From Burkholderiales bacterium RIFCSPHIGHO2_12_FULL_61_11 (GTDB lineage Bacteria; Pseudomonadota; Gammaproteobacteria; Burkholderiales; Burkholderiaceae_C), in NCBI GenBank assembly GCA_001770785.1, contig MERZ01000022.1:7257-17839 (forward strand): a stretch of DNA of 10,583 bases. The letters are read 5' to 3'. This document shows positions 1 to 6,170 of the stretch, piece after piece. The first letter of the stretch is position 1. Every line of letters starts with the position of its first letter. Below the pieces are notes generated by a model, which saw only the letters and a program-made list of their open reading frames with translations, was not told the origin of the DNA and made no database searches. Made by a program: the position numbers and the translations under genes.

Positions 1-7
1 CCAGCCA

Positions 8-73
8 GGGGGGGGTGGGTACCTGAATGAATGCACCCGGCCAGAAGTTCGCCAAAGGCCTCTGAAAAAAAAA
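8..73 (+). other. Disturbed 5' region of the small gene, with G8 and A9 homopolymers
   Basis: A run of eight G (8-15) and a run of nine A (65-73) flank two start codons. ATG27 opens a 12-codon frame (MNAPGQKFAKGL) that ends at TGA 63-65, directly in front of the A run. ATG31 opens another frame that becomes continuous with the downstream small gene if one A of the run is dropped. The G-rich stretch 8-19 could act as ribosome binding site for either start. The frame of the downstream gene itself is open from base 2 without ATG, GTG or TTG before 143. This suggests a frameshift, a sequencing error in a homopolymer, slippage, or a start lying left of the window. Confidence 0.45.
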
Positions 74-142
74 TTTGCGGATTCACTTGCGATTTCGCAA
101 CTGGACCCGCGCGAGGCGGCGCTACTGTCTGAACTGGACGCC

Positions 143-445
143 ATGGGCTTGTCGCGGGTCATGCTGCAAATTGCGCAGACCATCGGTTTCGACAACTTCA
201 TGGCGATGTGGCGGATTCTGGATGGTTCATACGAGGCGATCACAGACAATGACTCAGGCATCTATATCCGCCTGCAGCGGCTCAGTGCTTACAAGCGATT
301 TCAGCGAAATCGTTTCATTGAGGCGATGGCGGCTATGGGTATGTCGCAGCCGGAAATTTCGCGGTCGGTCAAGCGCGACCTGGGTGAAAAAGTGAGCGAT
401 CGTCACATATGGCGGCTCATGGCTCCGGGTAGAGTCAAGCCATGA
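143..445 (+). CDS. Small unrecognised protein, possible DNA-binding partner of the recombinase
   Basis: I do not recognise this family. From the first in-frame ATG the product is 100 residues, basic towards the C-terminus. The stretch at about residues 58-92 (FIEAMAAMGMSQPEISRSVK, then a helix ending IWRLM) reads like a helix-turn-helix, so DNA binding is a guess. ATG143 is probably not the true start. It has no clear Shine-Dalgarno sequence, and the frame stays open and protein-like upstream from about position 74 (FADSLAISQLDPREAALLSEL). The real N-terminus probably lies across the A9 run at 65-73. The stop codon overlaps the recombinase start (ATGA, 442-445), which indicates translational coupling. 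By position it could be a control or directionality protein of the element, but nothing in the sequence proves that. Confidence 0.6.
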   Translation: MGLSRVMLQIAQTIGFDNFMAMWRILDGSYEAITDNDSGIYIRLQRLSAYKRFQRNRFIEAMAAMGMSQPEISRSVKRDLGEKVSDRHIWRLMAPGRVKP

Positions 446-2019
446 AGCACGCTGTGATTTATGCCCGGGTGAGCACCCAGCGCCAGGCTGACGACGGCGT
501 GTCGATGGAAAGCCAGATCGAGCAGTGCCGCGTCAAGGCGCTGGCGCTCGGGACTGAGGTGATCGAGGTGTTTAGGGACGATGGCGTGAGCGGTCGCACC
601 GACAATCGGCCCGGGTTTCAGGCCGCGCTGGCCTACTGTGCCGCGCACCGGGTAAGCCATTTGGTGTGCTGGAGCACATCGCGGTTCGGGCGCAATCTGG
701 AGGATGCGCTCAAAAACACGAATCAACTGCGCGAGTGGGGCACCAAAGCGGCCTACGTGCACCAGGACATTGACCTTGAAACCGATGCCGGCTGGATGCT
801 GGGCGTCATGACCGGGATGATGGACGAAATCTACTCCCGCAACGTGGCGCGCGACACCTTGCGTTCGATGATTACCGCCTCAAGGGATGGGTTTTTTGTC
901 GGTGGCCGTGTGCCGTATGGATACCAGATCGAGAGGGTGGGCAAGCGGTCCAAGCTGGGGCCGCATGAAGACCATGCGGCCATCGTGAGGACGATGTATG
1001 CACTAGCCTTGAATGAAGGGCTGGGGGCGCAGGCGGTGGCGCTGCGCATGAATACGGCCGGGCTGCTGCGCGATGGCAAGGCCTGGTGTAAAAACTCAGT
1101 GGCGATGATTTTGAAGAACCCCAGTTACATGGGGCTGCGGCTGTTCAACCAGATCAACCGCAAAAGCCGGGACGCCAAGCCGGTGGAAGACGTCGTGCGG
1201 GTAGCCAGCCATCCCGCGCTGATCAACAAGGAAGACTTTGAAAAGGTGCAAGCCATGATGAAAGACCGAATCCCACACGAACAAGGCGGCACGCCCAAAA
1301 GCGCTTTTGCCTTCACCGGGCTGCTGAAGTGCGGCATTTGCGGTGAGCAACTGCAGATCCGCAACGGCACCGGGCGCAACGGCACGATCTACAGTTACTA
1401 CTCATGCCTGGCGCACAAGAACGGCAGAACACGCTGCTGTCTCAAGTCCGTCAAGGCCGAAGCCTTCGATGCCTGGATGGTGGACGAGCTGCTTTCCAAG
1501 GTGCTGACACCGACAGTTGTGCAAAAGGTGGTCGACGACATCCGCGCCAACGGTGGACGCTGGGCTGAAGAGCGCGAGCTGCGGCGTAAGGCCCTGGTGA
1601 AGGAAATGCGCGAGACTGAGGGACGGCGCAATAACATTTACGACATCCTGGAGACGCAGGGCAAAGACACACCCAATCTGGCCGACGTGACTGAGCGGCT
1701 GCGCACGCTGAATGAAAGTATCCGGGGTGTCGAGCGGGCGCTGCAGGAGCTGGAAGCCAAGCCCGCGCCGGATTACAACCTGGTGGATGTTGACCCACAG
1801 GAGGCGGTCAAGACGATTCACGGGGTAATACGCGGGTGCACGGATGCCAAGCGGCTGCGCGCCCTGCTGGGCACGTTCGTGCAGAAGATCAGCGTGAGTA
1901 ACGCGTCGGTCATCGTGGACTATCGCGAAGATGCTCTTCTTCGCAGTCCAACACCGACGGTTCATAGTGGTGTTAATTGGCTCCTCAACCTGGGCTCGAA
2001 CCAGGGACCTACGGATTAA
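442..2019 (+). CDS. Large serine recombinase (site-specific integrase of a mobile element)
   Basis: The 525-residue product has the layout of a large serine integrase. The N-terminal resolvase catalytic domain (about 1-145) has YARVST with Arg9 and nucleophile Ser11, plus SRFGRN (80-85) carrying the other catalytic arginines. A recombinase domain begins near GGRVPYGY (154-161) and runs to about 240. A zinc ribbon has CGIC (297-300) paired with Cys322 and Cys332/333. A charged coiled-coil stretch covers about 373-438. Such enzymes cut both DNA partners with 2-bp staggered breaks and join attP to attB. The start overlaps the preceding stop by 4 nt. Residues 513-525 (WLLNLGSNQGPTD) are encoded on the antisense of the adjacent tRNA-Asn, and the TAA stop lies opposite the anticodon loop. 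So the native C-terminus may have been changed or set by integration. All catalytic motifs look intact. Confidence 0.95.
   Translation: MKHAVIYARVSTQRQADDGVSMESQIEQCRVKALALGTEVIEVFRDDGVSGRTDNRPGFQAALAYCAAHRVSHLVCWSTSRFGRNLEDALKNTNQLREWGTKAAYVHQDIDLETDAGWMLGVMTGMMDEIYSRNVARDTLRSMITASRDGFFVGGRVPYGYQIERVGKRSKLGPHEDHAAIVRTMYALALNEGLGAQAVALRMNTAGLLRDGKAWCKNSVAMILKNPSYMGLRLFNQINRKSRDAKPVEDVVRVASHPALINKEDFEKVQAMMKDRIPHEQGGTPKSAFAFTGLLKCGICGEQLQIRNGTGRNGTIYSYYSCLAHKNGRTRCCLKSVKAEAFDAWMVDELLSKVLTPTVVQKVVDDIRANGGRWAEERELRRKALVKEMRETEGRRNNIYDILETQGKDTPNLADVTERLRTLNESIRGVERALQELEAKPAPDYNLVDVDPQEAVKTIHGVIRGCTDAKRLRALLGTFVQKISVSNASVIVDYREDALLRSPTPTVHSGVNWLLNLGSNQGPTD
1978..2019. other. Candidate attachment site in the 3' half of tRNA-Asn
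   Basis: The recombinase frame runs without interruption into the 3' half of the tRNA gene, so the element-chromosome junction must lie at or inside this segment. Elements that target tRNAs usually bring a copy of the 3' half so the tRNA stays whole after integration. The expected second copy would lie to the left of the window and cannot be seen. Exact core limits are unknown. Large serine integrases use tRNA genes less often than tyrosine integrases do, which makes this inference less secure. Confidence 0.35.
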
Positions 2020-2053
2020 CAGTCCGGCGCTCTACCAACTGAGCTATTGAGGA
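1978..2053 (-). tRNA. tRNA-Asn (anticodon GUU)
   Basis: Read on the minus strand, the 76-nt gene begins TCCTCAA and ends TTGAGGA-G-CCA, giving a perfect 7-bp acceptor stem, a G discriminator and an encoded CCA. The D-loop has AGCTCAGTTGGTAGAGC, the anticodon loop is CTGTTAA (GUU complementary to plus-strand bases 2018-2020), and the T-arm has GGTTCGAGCC. All cloverleaf features are present, so the tRNA should be functional despite the adjoining element. A serine recombinase reads antisense through its 3' half. The upstream side of the tRNA (higher coordinates) carries its own -10 element. Confidence 0.97.
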
Positions 2054-2063
2054 ACAGCTTTAA

Positions 2064-2069
2064 ATTATA
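2064..2069 (-). promoter_or_regulatory. -10 element of the tRNA-Asn promoter
   Basis: On the minus strand a perfect TATAAT lies 10 nt upstream of the mature tRNA 5' end, which would give only a very short 5' leader. The region 16-18 nt further upstream (AAGAAA-like) is a poor -35, so the promoter may depend on the -10 and context. It is the only good sigma-70 -10 near the tRNA. Confidence 0.5.
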
Positions 2070-2106
2070 GCGTTGTTTTTGTCGCTTTCTTGGACCAGGC
2101 GTTATG

Positions 2107-2126
2107 AAAAACACCTTGGCCCCAAG
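2107..2126 (-). terminator. Weak possible rho-independent terminator of the LysR gene
   Basis: Read on the minus strand, CTTGG-GG-CCAAG is followed three bases later by five T. A two-base loop cannot form, so the effective stem is CTTG/CAAG with a four-base loop, short for a terminator. It lies about 80 nt beyond the LysR stop and before the tRNA promoter, which is the right place. Read-through into the tRNA gene on the same strand remains possible. Confidence 0.25.
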
Positions 2127-2204
2127 AGCTGTTACGTCCCGCACTGAATTCGAGTAACGCACCCACCCTATTCAAGGGCAATTGCGGTCGTTTTACTAGT
2201 GAGT

Positions 2205-3116
2205 TCAGGGCTTGTCGAGCAGCATTTTGGCGGTGCTAAGGATCAGTGCCAAGGTGGCCTGCTGTGTCATTGTGGCCGGCCGCAGCGAACTCGTGACCAG
2301 CGACAGGCGCGTGCGCAGCGGCGGCTCGGAAATCATGCGCATGGTAAATGCCGAGGGTTTGATGGAACTGGCGACGGCATTGCGGGACAACACGGCGCAG
2401 CCTGCGCCATCGGCCACCAAGTCCAGGATAGCGGACACGCCATCAATCTCCAGCGCAATCGTGGGTCGGCAACCGATGCCCGCCATTTCAGTTTCAACAT
2501 GCATGCGGATGGCGTTGGGCCGGCTGGGGATCACCAGCGGCAGCTTGGCCACGTCCTTTAGCGCGATGGGTGCCGGCGGGGGGTCCTCGGGCAGGCCTGG
2601 CGGGCGTGCCTGGACCAGCAGCAAGTCCTCATCGAGCAGCGGCGTCATCTCGATGCCGCTGGCTGGCTGTGCGTTGTAGAGCACCGCGATGTCCAGCCGA
2701 CCATTGAGCAGCCATTCATGCATCACTGTGGACAGCCCTTCGCTGATCGACAGCTGGGCATCTGGCAGTTGCTGGCGGAAGGCGCGCGTCAGCGGCACGG
2801 TCAACACCCGTGCCAAGGTGGGTAGCAGGCCGATGGCCACGCGCCCGGCCAGCGAGCCACGCACCCGGCCCAGCTCTTCGCGCGCGCGCTCCACTTGGTG
2901 GAGGATGCCGCGGCCGTGCTCCAGCAGCAGCTTGCCCGCTTCGGTGGGCGTGGCACCGCGGCCATTGCGCACCAGCAGGCTTTGGCGCAACTCCACTTCC
3001 AGCAGCCGCACCTGCCGACTCAGGGCAGGCTGCGCCACATCAAGCGCAACGGCCGCGCGTGTGAAGCTGCCGAGTTCGGCGACGCGCACAAAATATTCAA
3101 GCTGTTTCAGGTCCAC
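2205..3116 (-). CDS. LysR-type regulator, likely controls the pmd operon
   Basis: The 303-residue product has normal LysR length. A winged helix-turn-helix occupies about residues 1-60, with MDLKQLEYFV at the start and the recognition region GSFTRAA...QPALSRQVRLLE. A linker helix follows, then a periplasmic-binding-like effector domain from about 90 to the end. The start codon is GTG (3114-3116), chosen because it gives the family's typical N-terminus; no Shine-Dalgarno is visible. The gene is divergent from the pmd operon with 137 nt between them, the usual layout for a LysR activator that also represses itself. A T-N11-A dyad lies 19-37 nt upstream of the start. A protocatechuate-pathway intermediate is a plausible inducer, by analogy with the regulators of lig/pmd operons. 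The name pmdR would be an inference from position. Confidence 0.9.
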   Translation of the reverse strand: MDLKQLEYFVRVAELGSFTRAAVALDVAQPALSRQVRLLEVELRQSLLVRNGRGATPTEAGKLLLEHGRGILHQVERAREELGRVRGSLAGRVAIGLLPTLARVLTVPLTRAFRQQLPDAQLSISEGLSTVMHEWLLNGRLDIAVLYNAQPASGIEMTPLLDEDLLLVQARPPGLPEDPPPAPIALKDVAKLPLVIPSRPNAIRMHVETEMAGIGCRPTIALEIDGVSAILDLVADGAGCAVLSRNAVASSIKPSAFTMRMISEPPLRTRLSLVTSSLRPATMTQQATLALILSTAKMLLDKP

Positions 3117-3125
3117 GGCAGGCAG

Positions 3126-3131
3126 TTTATA
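3126..3131 (-). promoter_or_regulatory. Possible -10 element of the LysR gene
   Basis: On the minus strand TATAAA lies 9 nt upstream of the GTG start, which would give a nearly leaderless mRNA and would fit the missing Shine-Dalgarno. No good -35 stands at 16-18 nt, and the operator dyad overlaps that region, compatible with autorepression. The support is weak. Confidence 0.25.
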
Positions 3132-3134
3132 GGC

Positions 3135-3153
3135 ATATCAAGGTCAATGATAT
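3135..3153. promoter_or_regulatory. LysR-type operator (T-N11-A dyad)
   Basis: ATATCA (3135-3140) and TGATAT (3148-3153) form a perfect 6-bp inverted repeat with a 7-bp spacer. The T3138 to A3150 pair has the T-N11-A spacing of LysR-family recognition sites. It lies in the divergent region, close to the regulator's own start and about 100 nt from the first pmd gene. It is probably the main regulator binding site. Confidence 0.6.
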
Positions 3154-3168
3154 AACCATTTATTCTAG

Positions 3169-3241
3169 CTGATAGTGGAGATTCACCCTGTTGCCGGTCT
3201 CGCGGAATCCAGACAATTCAGAACATTAATAGAACTATCAG
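3169..3241. repeat. Inverted repeat CTGATAGT/ACTATCAG flanking the pmdU promoter region
   Basis: CTGATAGT (3169-3176) and ACTATCAG (3234-3241) are perfect 8-bp inverted copies 57 nt apart. Both contain the TGATA/TATCA core found in the operator dyad at 3135-3153, so they may be extra half-sites for the same regulator placed on either side of the operon promoter. The right copy ends 12 nt before the pmdU ATG. I see no strong sigma-70 promoter between them; TTGCCG (3191-3196) with ACAATT (3213-3218) is a weak candidate, as expected for an activator-dependent promoter. Confidence 0.35.
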
Positions 3242-3253
3242 AACGACAAGCCC

Positions 3254-4384
3254 ATGACTTCCCAGACGGCCATTCCATGCCTTTTGATGCGCGGAGGCAC
3301 CTCCAAGGGGCCGTTTTTCAATGAGGCTGACCTACCGGCCGACATTCCCACCCGCGACAAGGTCTTGCTGGCGGCCATGGGTTCACCCGACAAGCGCCAG
3401 ATTGACGGCCTGGGCGGCGCGCATCCGTTGACCAGCAAGGTCGGCATCGTGTGCAAGAGCACCACGCCGGGCGTAGATATCGACTTTTTATTTGCCCAGT
3501 TGCAGCCCGACAAGGAAACGGTAGACACCACACCCAACTGCGGCAACATGCTGGCGGCCGTGGTGCCTTTTGCGCTGGAGACGGGCATGGTCGAAGTGCA
3601 AGGGGACACCAGCACCTACCGCGTTCTCACGCTCAACACCGATATGCAGTGCGACATCACGGTCCAGACGCCTGGTGGCGAGGTCCAGTACGAAGGCGAC
3701 GCCCGCATCGACGGTGCGCCTGGCACCTCAGCCCCCATCACCATCAACTTTCTGGACACGGCGGGCTCGGTCTGCGCGGGCCTGCTGCCCACGGGCCATG
3801 TCAAGGACCGCATTACCGTGACGGCGGATTCGATGGGTGGGGGCTTTGAGCCGTTCACCCTGGACGTGACCTGCATTGACAACGGCATGCCGCTGGTGAT
3901 CTTTAAGGCCAGCGACCTCGGTCGCACCGGCTACGAGAGCGTGGCTGAGCTGAACGCGGACACTGAACTCAAGCAGCGCATCGAGGCGCTGCGGCTGCAG
4001 ATTTCGCTGAAGATGGGACTGGGCGACGTGAGCCGCAAGAACTATCCCAAGATGACGCTGGTTGCTGCGCCACGCGATGGCGGCAGCATCACGACCCGCA
4101 GTTTCATCCCGCATGTCTGCCATGACGCCATCGGCGTGCTCGCGGCGGTCACGGTGGGCACGGCCTGCGTGCTCGACGGCTCAGTCTGCGACGGCGTGGC
4201 CATGATGCAGCCCGGCGCCACCAAGAAGGTGTCGGTCGAACACCCCACGGGCGAGTTCAGCGTCTCGCTTGAAACCGATCCCGCCAACCCGCAAAGCGTC
4301 ACCAAAGCCGCGCTGCTGCGCACCGCACGCCTGCTGATGCGCGGCGAGGTGATGGTGCCGCGCTCGGTGTGGCCGCGTAATTAA
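3254..4384 (+). CDS. pmdU: 4-oxalomesaconate tautomerase (PmdU/GalD-like, PrpF family)
   Basis: The 376-residue product belongs to the PrpF/GalD isomerase family, with two diaminopimelate-epimerase-like folds. Family motifs are LMRGGTSKGPFF (11-22), GGAHPLTSKVGIV (54-66) and PNCGNML (94-100). Lys62 and Cys96 are the candidate acid/base residues by analogy with PrpF. In the protocatechuate 4,5-cleavage pathway this activity interconverts keto and enol tautomers of 4-oxalomesaconate so that the hydratase can act. As the first gene of the operon, divergent from the LysR gene, its position matches pmdU of Comamonas. The start ATG3254 gives the family N-terminus but has no evident Shine-Dalgarno. 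Other PrpF members isomerise 2-methylaconitate, but the lig/pmd neighbours argue strongly for oxalomesaconate. The protein is cytoplasmic, with no signal peptide. Confidence 0.9.
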   Translation: MTSQTAIPCLLMRGGTSKGPFFNEADLPADIPTRDKVLLAAMGSPDKRQIDGLGGAHPLTSKVGIVCKSTTPGVDIDFLFAQLQPDKETVDTTPNCGNMLAAVVPFALETGMVEVQGDTSTYRVLTLNTDMQCDITVQTPGGEVQYEGDARIDGAPGTSAPITINFLDTAGSVCAGLLPTGHVKDRITVTADSMGGGFEPFTLDVTCIDNGMPLVIFKASDLGRTGYESVAELNADTELKQRIEALRLQISLKMGLGDVSRKNYPKMTLVAAPRDGGSITTRSFIPHVCHDAIGVLAAVTVGTACVLDGSVCDGVAMMQPGATKKVSVEHPTGEFSVSLETDPANPQSVTKAALLRTARLLMRGEVMVPRSVWPRN

Positions 4385-4409
4385 TTAAAGACAGAACCAG
4401 GAGAATCCC

Positions 4410-5453
4410 ATGAACAAGAAACCCATGATCATCGATTGCCACGGCCACTACACCACAGCCCCCAAGGCGCTGGAAAACTGGCGCAACCAGCAGATTGCCG
4501 GAATTAAAGACCCGTCGATGATGCCTAAAGTGTCCGAACTGAAAATCAGCGACGACGAGCTGCGCGAGTCGATCGAGAGCAACCAGTTGCGCCTGATGAA
4601 AGAGCGGGGTTCCGACCTGACCATCTTCAGCCCGCGCGCCAGCTTCATGGCGCACCACATCGGCGACTTCAATGTGTCGTCCACCTGGGCGGCCATCTGC
4701 AACGAGCTGTGCTACCGCGTGAGTCAGCTGTTTCCCGACAACTTTATACCCGCCGCGATGCTGCCCCAGTCGCCCGGCGTGGACCCGGCCAGCTGCATTC
4801 CAGAGCTGGAAAAATGCATCAGGGAATACGGCAACGTCGGCATCAACCTGAACCCCGATCCCTCGGGCGGTCACTGGAGCAGCCCGCCCTTGAGCGACAG
4901 GCACTGGTATCCGATCTACGAAAAGATGGTGGAGCACGACATTCCGGCCATGATTCATGTGTCAACCAGCTGCAACGCCTGCTTTCACACCACCGGCGCG
5001 CATTACCTGAACGCCGACACCACGGCCTTCATGCAGTGCCTGACCAGCGACCTGTTCAAGGAGTTTCCCACACTGAAGTTCCTGATTCCGCACGGCGGCG
5101 GTGCCGTGCCCTACCACTGGGGCCGTTTCCGGGGCTTGGCGCAAGAGCTCAAAAAGCCGCTGCTCGACGAGCATCTGTTGAACAACATTTTCTTTGACAC
5201 CTGCGTTTACCACCAGCCCGGCATTGATCTGCTCAACACCGTGATTCCGGTCAAAAACGTGTTGTTCGGCTCGGAGATGATTGGCGCCGTGCGCGGCATT
5301 GATCCGCAGACTGGCAACTACTATGACGACACCAAGCGCTACATCGAAGCGTCAAAAATCCTCAGCGATGAAGACCGCTTCCAGATTTACGAAGGCAATG
5401 CCCGCCACGTGTTCCCGCGTCTCGACGCGGCTCTCAAACTGAAAGGAAAATGA
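4410..5453 (+). CDS. pmdE: 4-oxalomesaconate hydratase (PmdE/LigJ, amidohydrolase superfamily)
   Basis: The 347-residue product is an amidohydrolase-fold enzyme that adds water to 4-oxalomesaconate, giving 4-carboxy-4-hydroxy-2-oxoadipate. Metal-site residues visible are DCHGH (His11, His13), MIHVS (His183), IPHGGG (His228) and LFGSEM with Glu289 where many amidohydrolases have Asp; FGSEMIGAVRG is typical of LigJ-type hydratases. It lies 25 nt after pmdU and is preceded by AGGAG (4399-4403), a good ribosome binding site. Its stop overlaps the first possible ATG of the next gene. In Comamonas a transporter gene, pmdK, stands between U and E; here it is missing. The unrelated GalB hydratase does the same reaction in Pseudomonas, but this is clearly the LigJ type. 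Confidence 0.93.
   Translation: MNKKPMIIDCHGHYTTAPKALENWRNQQIAGIKDPSMMPKVSELKISDDELRESIESNQLRLMKERGSDLTIFSPRASFMAHHIGDFNVSSTWAAICNELCYRVSQLFPDNFIPAAMLPQSPGVDPASCIPELEKCIREYGNVGINLNPDPSGGHWSSPPLSDRHWYPIYEKMVEHDIPAMIHVSTSCNACFHTTGAHYLNADTTAFMQCLTSDLFKEFPTLKFLIPHGGGAVPYHWGRFRGLAQELKKPLLDEHLLNNIFFDTCVYHQPGIDLLNTVIPVKNVLFGSEMIGAVRGIDPQTGNYYDDTKRYIEASKILSDEDRFQIYEGNARHVFPRLDAALKLKGK
5444..5447 (+). promoter_or_regulatory. Ribosome binding site that decides the pmdF start
   Basis: AGGA lies only 2 nt before ATG5450 but 8 nt before ATG5456. Four in-frame ATG codons follow each other every 6 nt (5450, 5456, 5462, 5468). The spacing favours 5456, possibly with some use of 5462. Confidence 0.5.
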
Positions 5454-5455
5454 TA

Positions 5456-6151
5456 ATGAGCATGAGCATGAATCAATTAGGCATCGTCAAGCGCAACATT
5501 GTTCGCGCCGACAAGGCCGCCGTTGAAAAACTCTCCCGCTTCGGCGTGGCCACCATTCACGAGGCCATGGGCCGCGTCGGCCTGATGAAGCCCTACATGC
5601 GCCCCATCTACACCGGTGCCCACATGTGCGGCACCGCCGTCACCGTGCTGCTGCACCCTGGCGACAATTGGATGATGCACGTGGTGGCCGAGCAGCTGCA
5701 GCCTGGTGATGTGGTGATCGCGGCCTGTACGGCCGACAACACGGACGGCTTCTTCGGTGATCTGCTGGCCACCTCCTTCAAGGCGCGTGGCGCCATGGGT
5801 CTGGTGATCGAAGGCGGCTGCCGCGACATCAAGGACCTCACCGCCATGCAGTTCCCCGTGTTCAGCCGCGCCATCAGCGCCAAGGGCACGATCAAGGCCA
5901 CCATCGGCTCGGTCAACATTCCGGTTGTATGTGCCGGTGTTTCGGTGAATCCCGGCGACGTGGTGATTGCCGATGACGACGGCGTGGTCGTGGTACAGGC
6001 GGCCGTGGCCATGCAGGTGGTCGATGCCGCCGAAGCCCGTGAGAGCCTTGAGGCCGAGAAGCGCGCCAAGCTCGCGGCCGGCGTGCTGGGCCTGGACATG
6101 TACAACATGCGTGAGCCGCTGGCCAAGGCCGGCCTTAAATACATCGACTGA
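5456..6151 (+). CDS. pmdF: 4-carboxy-4-hydroxy-2-oxoadipate aldolase (PmdF/LigK, RraA-like)
   Basis: The product is 231 residues from ATG5456 (233 from ATG5450). It is a class II, divalent-metal pyruvate aldolase of the RraA-like HMG/CHA aldolase family. It cleaves 4-carboxy-4-hydroxy-2-oxoadipate to pyruvate and oxaloacetate, the last step of the pathway, and often also acts on 4-hydroxy-4-methyl-2-oxoglutarate. The signature GDLLATSFKARG is followed by VIEGGCRDI; with the 5456 start the conserved pair is Arg123-Asp124, the numbering I recall for the characterised Pseudomonas enzyme, which supports this start. Four ATGs occur at 6-nt intervals, and 5456 has the best-spaced AGGA. ATG5450 would overlap the pmdE stop by 4 nt, so coupling with pmdE is likely either way. 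Length is normal for the family. Confidence 0.93.
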   Translation: MSMSMNQLGIVKRNIVRADKAAVEKLSRFGVATIHEAMGRVGLMKPYMRPIYTGAHMCGTAVTVLLHPGDNWMMHVVAEQLQPGDVVIAACTADNTDGFFGDLLATSFKARGAMGLVIEGGCRDIKDLTAMQFPVFSRAISAKGTIKATIGSVNIPVVCAGVSVNPGDVVIADDDGVVVVQAAVAMQVVDAAEARESLEAEKRAKLAAGVLGLDMYNMREPLAKAGLKYID

Positions 6152-6170
6152 TGCGGCGAAAGACCTTCCC

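Noticed and set aside
75..395. A 106-codon frame overlapping the small gene
   Set aside because: Its composition (many Arg, Trp, Cys) looks like an out-of-frame reading. The 143-445 frame is protein-like and coupled to the recombinase.
5967..6170. An upstream extension of pmdD to an earlier ATG at 5967
   Set aside because: It overlaps pmdF in another frame, and the added residues are Trp/Arg/Pro-rich and unlike LigI N-termini. ATG6171 gives the normal length.
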